From Heliopora coerulea (lineage: Eukaryota; Cnidaria; Anthozoa; Scleralcyonacea; Helioporidae), in assembly GCA_030142905.1 (NCBI GenBank), contig JASJOG010000017.1:3100501-3164500 (forward strand): 64,000 bases of DNA, written 5' to 3'. The notes under the pieces were generated by a model that saw only the letters and a program-made list of their open reading frames with translations, made no database searches and had not been told where the DNA came from. The position numbers and the translations under genes were made by a program. Positions 58,076 through 64,000 of the stretch are shown here, one piece after another. Position 1 is the stretch's first letter, and the number at the start of each line of letters is the position of its first letter.

Positions 58076-59165
58076 AATCTACCTAACTGCTTGAATGACG
58101 GTTCTCCCAGGATGTATGCTGATGATACGATCATCAGTTATTCTGGTTCGAAATTAAGCGAAATAGAACTGAAAATGAATAGTGAATTAAGCAAATTAAA
58201 CAGGTGGCTTAAAGTAAATAATTTAAGCCTGAACACAGCCAAGACTGAATTCATGATTATTGGTTCTCGTCAAAGACTTCAGACACAAAATGGTCAGGAA
58301 ATAAATGTCTTCGTTGAAGCCAAACAAATAAATAGAGTCAAGAATACTGAATCATTAGGATTAAATTTTGATGAACACCCCTCCCGGAATAAGCACGTTT
58401 CCGAAATCTCCAAAACGATTTCTGCTGACACGAACTCTCTTAAACGTATGTGACCATTTCTAGGAAAAAAACAGCTGTAAAAGTTTATAAAGGTTTAATT
58501 AAACCTTATTTTAACCATTGTAGTTCCGTATGGGACGGCATTAGCGTCAAGTTATGCCATAAACTGCAAAACTGCAGAATAGAGCTGCCAGAGTGATCAC
58601 TAAATCCAGTTATGTAGTGTGTTCAGACTTAGTTCTGAAGAGACTTCAAACGGATAAGCTATTTATCACTCGTAAAACACACAAAGCTATCCTAACGTAT
58701 GAAATACTTAATAATCATACTCCTGATTACCTTCAGGAATTGTTTACCCCTAGAATAAGCAACTATAATTTGACGGATTTTGAGAATAAGCTATTTCTAC
58801 CATTGCCACGAACCGATTATTTAAAGCGTAGTGTCAGCTATAGTGGAGCTTTTTCATGAAATAGTTTCTCTAGAGAACTGAGATTATTTGAATAATTTAG
58901 CACATTTAAAAAGGCATTGATAGCTTATTTTCTTCATCAGAATCTCACACGGCGATCATGTAAGCCAGTACGCCACCTTTCGTTGATTATCTTATATTTC
59001 TTTACTTCTTCTATTCTTTGTGTATGTTATTTTGTCTGAAACTTTTTTAACTGTTTATATAATCTGCCGTGTCAACATCCGCCTGCAATATTTCATCCAG
59101 GCACACACACACACATTTCATGTGGGCCTAGACCCGGTAGGCCCGTATGTGGGTACGTCACTACA
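58076..59165 (+). mobile_element. CR1/L2-type non-LTR retroelement, copy 3, 3' part
   Basis: Resumes with LPNCLNDGSPRMYADDTIIS (catalytic YADD intact), continues with LNRWLKVNNLSLNTAKTEFM and VKNTESLGLNFDEHPS, then the C-terminal block 58593-58859 (ILNNHTPDYLQELFTPRI). About 40 residues of RT between the two halves (including the PQG motif) are absent, so the insertion deleted host-element DNA. It ends around a CA microsatellite and GTAGGCCCGTATGTG near 59100-59165. Confidence 0.8.
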
Positions 59166-59303
59166 ATATATTATTTTATAAGCTGTCTCAGGTGCAGTTT
59201 GTTGAAATTTACATAGCATTTCAAGCCAGGTAAATGTCAAATGTACTTTACAAAATTAACTACATCAGAGGGTAGAGAAAAAAGCACCATCCTTTAAATA
59301 TGG

Positions 59304-59654
59304 TTAAGGGCTGATCATATGGAGCGAGCTAGCCCAGCTAAACGGCCTGAAATTTTCTGAGATCATATGAGAACGTAATCTCGGTTAACCGGGGCAGAGC
59401 TCGCCTTCCTCGCTTTCGGCGCGTGTGCAGTGGCCGGGTTAGCCCGGTTCACAGTGATCATATTGGAAAAAGTCAGCCCATTGAAGCGGGATCCCGGTCG
59501 ATGCCAGCCGGGATCTAGGCAAAGTAGGCTGGCTAGCTTGCTACATAATCGCAAAGCCTTTTTGCAGTTTACCTCAGAACTAAAGTGAGATATCGGTGAA
59601 ACGGGCCAGCCTGGTTGACCAGGGTGGCTTGCTCCATATGATCAACTCTTTAGT
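59304..59654. mobile_element. GC-rich MITE with CATATGGAGC ends
   Basis: Ends GGGCTGATCATATGGAGCGA (left) and, read inward from the right, GAGTTGATCATATGGAGCAA pair as terminal inverted repeats of about 28 bp. Internal copies of GATCATAT and many CCGG/GCCGGG palindromes occur. The left flank is TTAA, the right TTTA, so a degenerate TTAA duplication is possible. No ORF. Confidence 0.6.
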
Positions 59655-61800
59655 TACGTATAACTTTGTCTCAGTAGCAGGAAAATATTTAAAATCTTCT
59701 GTGTTTAGAATGCGTCCACGTTTTCGCGAAAAAAAGTAAATCTACTGTTTTATCTTCGTTCAAAATATTCGAGTTAGTCTAAAAATGATAAAAAATGAAA
59801 ACCAAAGAAACCTATAATTAAATGCTTTCGGGCAGAAAACAAAATTTTAAATTAGCCTTTTGAGCCTCGCTCTTCCACTAGAATTCCTCTGATTCATAGA
59901 TACAAGACCGAGGCCCAAAAGGCTAACTTATATCCTCATAAAAGAATACAATATTATGTTGGCAGCCATTTAAGAATAAGTTGTATTTAGTTGGTATTTC
60001 CTAGGATTTCAGCAGAGCTGTACACCGATATGAATGCTTTAAATAAGTTTTTTCAATGACTGGCCACAGATATTCTTAAAAGATTCTCCTATGCCTTTGA
60101 ATAATTGAAAGGTTAAAAGAATATTTAACTATGGGTCATGCTCAAGAAATTTCGATTTATCATCTCATTCTATCGGCAAATCGACTGTGCCGAGATGCCT
60201 TTGTTTCTACAAGACAATAATTCAACGTGATGGAATAGCCAGTATAATCTGGTATCAATTACGGATTAATGAGCTGAATTTAAACCAACCTTCACGAAAG
60301 ATTACAAACCAAACAATAAAGATAAACTTTTTAAATTGCTGAAAGATGGATTAAATCCGATCACTTGAAAAATGTCCACGCAAACTCACTGACAAATGAC
60401 CATGTTGATGCGAAGTTGTGCTGACATCTACAAGAATGTCATCTAAAATATCAATTTTTCACATTGCAGTTTTCCAATAAAATATGCCCTTATAAAAAAC
60501 GGAATGTATCTGTGTGTTTCCTTTCTCATTTGAAATATGATGAATCATTTTGTTAGGCAATTGAAATGAATTGTACTGGGACATTATAGCAGATTCACAC
60601 CCATGTTTTGCAAGAAATTGCTCATAAAGTTACGTAAGGCTGATAGACTTTCCAAATCAAGAATTAAAACCACAGATACGAGATCATATTTGAGGAAATG
60701 TTGATGCATGTATTCTAAAAGCATACTGTTTTATCATTTTTTGTTGTCTGGAGAAGATGTTCCTATTTAGCCATATTTTCAAAAACGGCTACTTTTTTTG
60801 CCCATTTTCCAGTAGGTGCACATCCAATTGAACACGTCCGTCACCGGAAAGCTTATAAATTATATAACCGTAAAACAAGCGTGAGTTGCTTCTGTAGTAA
60901 GTCAGTTTATCAAAGCAAAAGGGAAATTCAAGAATTGTTTAAATGATGCTTAATTACATATCATTATGTAACGTTTGGGCGTTGTTCCTTGGGTTACGTC
61001 TCTTAGATTTAGTTAAAACACAGTCCAAGTGTGGATACACGACCGACCAACCGACCAGTTAACTAACTGCTTTATTCACAATTTGACATTAGCGTAGTCA
61101 AGGAGGGTCAGGGGAAAAGTTGCCTCCCCCAACTATTCGTCCTGACTAGGTCGGTCGGTACATACAGCACATTTTTCGGTACATTAAGCCTGTCTGTCGC
61201 GGATTCCGTTTGCGTTTAAATTATCAAATTAGAAGATTGTTAAACAAGCTCCGGCGAAAGTTAAGTACAGGAAAGACGTTCAATACAAAATGATCGTAAG
61301 GAAATGTTTTCTTATTTTCTTTGTTTGTTTGTTTGTTTTTTTAACCGACAAAAATGATAGATCCAGTCAACCTTCACGACAAAATAGTTGTCTTAGTCGT
61401 GATGGCCGAAAATGTGCGCATTTTGCATTAAATCATTTTCGAAACTTAATACCATTATACCAGCCAGAGCTGGCAAAAGTAAAAATCATTTATTCCTTTA
61501 TCGAATTTCAATTATTCCTGCTCTCGGTTTGGTTAACTTTGAATTTTCCTAAATATATGTCGGTAGATTGCTAACATCTTGTCGGTACATTTGTCTAAAA
61601 TTTCTCCTGCCCTCCATGGAATGTATTCTCAGGAAGGAACAAGATATTTGTCTGGTAGGTGATACAGCTATTATAACCACAAACTACCAAATTAAGTCGC
61701 AAGTTTGTGAACAATGTTTTAGGCGTTTTAGCATGTTGTAGCACGGTGACGAGGCATTGAAACCTACCTGAGTTATAATCACTCATCACTAGAACCAAAC
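59655..61800. other. No recognisable gene
   Basis: About 2.1 kb of AT-rich DNA. A 94-codon plus-strand ORF (61290-61574) has a hydrophobic start and a GTTT-repeat origin, without recognisable domain. Confidence 0.5.
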
Positions 61801-62135
61801 AGGTAAAGATAAAGGTAAAGTAAAAAGGTATAGTACCTTTATTTATACTGGATAAGGTAAAGTAAATTTATTTATACTGGATAACCCTATCATCTACCTA
61901 AGCTGTTCTCCCTAGAGGTCCAGTAAGAACCACCCCTCATGGGTCCAGTACAAGAGGAAACCGGAGTACCCGGAGAAAACCTGTGATGCATGGTAAAGTC
62001 AAACTGGACAACACTCTTCTCACATGTGACCAAGGTAACTTTAATCAGATAACTGCACGGAGTCGGAAATCGAACCCTAGTCACAGTGGTGAGAGACACG
62101 TGCACTACCACTGTGCCACCAGCACCCCGTCCATG
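61801..62135 (-). mobile_element. tRNA-derived SINE
   Basis: On the minus strand the head (62135 down) reads TGGCACAGTGGTAGTGCACG, an A box, then AGGGTTCGATTTCC, a B box, as in tRNA-derived SINEs. The body contains GGTTTTCTCCGGGTACTCCG then GTTTCCTC, a segment shared by SINEs of several marine animals. The tail GATAGGGTTATCCAGTATAA is duplicated at the 3' end and followed by TTTACC repeats. A tail-only copy lies at 37643-37714. Confidence 0.8.
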
Positions 62136-62182
62136 ACATAAGTCAGGGGTGGATCCAGCATTTCCTATGAGTGGTTCATTAG

Positions 62183-62511
62183 TCAATGAACTTCCGGGGA
62201 GCATCCTGAGCTACGCTGTCGCAAAAAGTTTGAATTTTTAGCATTTGCTGCATTTGGCGGACATACTTTGTGGGTCTCATACTTTCCACTCAAGTGCCGC
62301 TGAAATCTCACGCAAGATCCAAAACTGAACGGTTTGCGAAATAACCTATCGAGTGCCGCAGCGTTCATGCCATATCTTACTTCGAAATAAAGACACGGTA
62401 AGCAGAAAGCGCCATCAACATATGTGGAGTACATGAGCCACAGAAATCGAATTAGCCAATCTTGTGTGAATTCTCTACGACCATACTGCGGGAAATTAAA
62501 CTGTAAATATG
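62183..62511 (-). pseudogene. TTF-type/ZMYM-like zinc-finger fragment of a hAT-family gene
   Basis: Minus-strand frame: FNFPQYGRREFTQDWLIRFL, then YVDGAFCLPCLYFEVRYG, LDRLFRKPFSFGSCVRFQRH and YETHKVC. The order W...., DGAFCLPC, L..L...P...W/G....HL, H....C matches the TTF-type zinc finger at the N-terminus of hAT transposase-like and ZMYM1-like proteins. The frame decays after HKVCPP and no transposase core follows. Hence a fragment. Confidence 0.6.
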
Positions 62512-63000
62512 GCTTCCAGACATTCTGGATAGATTCAAACTTCCCTGCGTCGGAAAATCTCGCAGTACTTCTTTAAATTAATTCCACATCAAATTGCAAA
62601 CAGTCTTCTTTGCGGCAAGTTGGATCTTTCCAAGCCGATGCCGACGCCATATTTGAGTAAAGTGTGAGTGGTTTATGAGCAGTTCACTCACAACGACTAG
62701 GCCATTGAAGATGAGATTGGACGGGTTCACAAATGTAATAGCCAATTAAAATTGAAAGCTGAGTGGTTCACGAGTTTTCCTCGGGGTTGGCTCAGGTTTC
62801 GAGAGCTTTTGTTTAGAGTAAATGCAAAAACCATGACCAAAGAAAACTTTCCTGGGGGTATATTAAAGTGGGCATAGTTTGTTAATTGAGTTAATAAGAA
62901 TATAGAAAGCCCGAGTATTTTCAGGCATGTTCGCAACAATGGCTTGTCACTTTCCAATGTTTGATCCAATGTTTGTGTAGTTTCTAGAAACCCAGTGAAC
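62512..63000. other. No recognisable gene
   Basis: Spacer between the hAT-like fragment and the LTR-retrotransposon remains; nothing identified. Confidence 0.45.
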
Positions 63001-63019
63001 CACTCCAAGTCCATCCCTA

Positions 63020-63780
63020 ATAAATTCCGCTTAGGCGAATCCTAACCTTACACACTCCTAAGATCTCTAGCGGTTTCTCTTTTGCAGATATTACCTTCTC
63101 TCTTTCCATTTCAACCCGTTTACCCGCACCAAATGCATCCAAGAACCGCCTGTGAACATGAGTTTACCGCAGAAGCCGTGTCTAACACCATGTCAACAAT
63201 GACCTCTTCCACCCATCCTTGCGCGTAAGCCGATGCACCGTCTTTTGCGCTATACGACCCTAATATCGTGGGTAACGACACTTCTGCTATCCCTGCAGGC
63301 TTCTTCTTGGAACTTGTTTTAAGCGTCTTAGATGACTTAGCAGCTGACAGTGACCCGCAGTGCCAGCCAACCCTAGTTTAACGGTTTCTCTGCTCGCGTG
63401 GGACAGTCAGCTTTAAAGTGTCCGCGACTTCTTTCCCTCACAATTCCAACAAACCTTCCTAACCTTGTCCCTTTTCTTTAGGTCTGGCCTGCATTTTGCC
63501 CTAACGGAATTGCTTTGCTTGTCCAAGCGGTTTGCCTCATAAGTATTTCCGTGGTGTTAGGCGCTCCTACTGGCCGCTTTTTTTGCCGTGTTCCGCTTCA
63601 TAAATGACCTCTAGCTAGATCGTTTTACCTAAATGCTTCGTTGAGGCCCTTCGGATTGCCCTCCTATACGCAAATGCGTAGTTTGGAGCTGTCCAAGGAG
63701 GCGTTAAAGCGATCCATTGTCAGGCGGTCGAGAATGTCTCCCGGTGCGTAAAGACCGGCTAGCGAGCTCAGCCATAATAA
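63020..63780 (-). pseudogene. LTR-retrotransposon gag/protease remains
   Basis: Read on the minus strand in several frames: a gag-like stretch DILDRLTMDRFNASLDSSKL near 63740-63680, a CCHC-type zinc-knuckle signal split between frames (CWNCEG then GHFKADCP, near 63455-63405), and a protease-like active-site motif VDMVLDTASAV near 63200. The order gag, zinc knuckle, aspartic protease is that of Ty3-type LTR elements. The active-site triad reads DTA. Frames are broken; no RT, integrase or LTR is visible. Confidence 0.5.
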
Positions 63781-63819
63781 TAACAATATATATACATATA
63801 TACATATCTATATATACAT

Positions 63820-64000
63820 GGTGTCCCAAAAAATGTATACACACTTTGAGTGATTATAACTCACTATAACAAACTTTCTTTCAAATGCCACGCATTCGTG
63901 AGCAATTTGGAAATGAGGAGTTTTATTTCCAGCAAGATGGAGCACCTCTCCACTACCATCGTGATATGAGAGCCTATCTTACGAAAATCTGTCGAACAGA
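63820..64000 (+). mobile_element. Edge of an internally deleted Tc1/mariner-type transposon
   Basis: GGTGTCCCAAAAAATGTATA at 63821 looks like a terminal inverted repeat. Only about 60 bp further, a frame from 63885 encodes FYFQQDGAPLHYHRDMRAYL, the second catalytic Asp region of an IS630/Tc1/mariner transposase. The N-terminal DNA-binding part is missing, so the copy is internally deleted. The rest lies beyond the window. Confidence 0.65.

Noticed and set aside
61290..61574. 94-codon ORF with hydrophobic start, possible secreted protein
   Set aside because: The start runs through a TTTG repeat and no homology or splice context supports it.

Overview
The window is AT-rich, intron-rich metazoan nuclear DNA dominated by transposable elements. 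Several features point to a cnidarian, probably an anthozoan such as a stony coral: abundant CR1/L2-type non-LTR elements whose ORF1 carries an SGNH esterase, Penelope-like elements with GIY-YIG nuclease and hammerhead-type motifs, R2/NeSL-type retroelements outside rDNA, and a P2X7-C-terminal-like domain on a DNA element. The species assignment is inference. Nothing bacterial (operons, Shine-Dalgarno sites, CRISPR) is present.

Host genes lie on the minus strand. The best is the tail of an unconventional myosin: six exons (8312 down to 4219) splice in phase into a MyTH4 domain followed by the start of a FERM domain. A second FERM-like exon lies upstream at 8731-8545. The rest of the FERM is missing, because degenerate R2-like retroelements occupy 1-3727. 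A second, unrecognised minus-strand gene is inferred from small exons at 37.1, 35.4-34.2, 32.5-32.3, 27.4 and perhaps 15.8-10.8 kb; it encodes coiled coil, one membrane helix and acidic segments. Two further candidate exons lie at 52 kb. Introns are packed with mobile elements.

Layout of mobile DNA: 1-3.7 kb, two degenerate R2/NeSL-like elements head to tail; 9.7-10.1 kb, two strong hairpins and a Penelope-like tail; 19.3-27.3 kb, a set of TTAA-flanked elements including a 1.74-kb palindrome (22351-24094) that carries a P2X7-like exon in both arms; 27.8-31.4 kb, CR1/L2 copy 1; 35.7-42.9 kb, Penelope-like fragments, microsatellites, a tRNA-headed SINE-like unit ending in a complete hammerhead ribozyme fold, and a full-length Tc1-like transposon with one catalytic residue lost; 44.4-49.1 kb, CR1/L2 copy 2; 49.3-50.2 kb, a perfect 9-bp minisatellite; 53.1-59.2 kb, CR1/L2 copy 3, split by a minus-strand non-LTR insertion; 59.3-64 kb, a MITE, a tRNA-derived SINE, a hAT/ZMYM-like zinc-finger fragment, LTR-retrotransposon gag/protease remains and the edge of a second Tc1/mariner-type element.

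Almost every element is broken by frameshifts, stops or catalytic substitutions, so they act mainly as insertions, not as working genes. The most interesting signals are the hammerhead ribozyme folds and the P2X7-like palindrome. All calls come from reading the sequence by eye; no database search or folding program was run.
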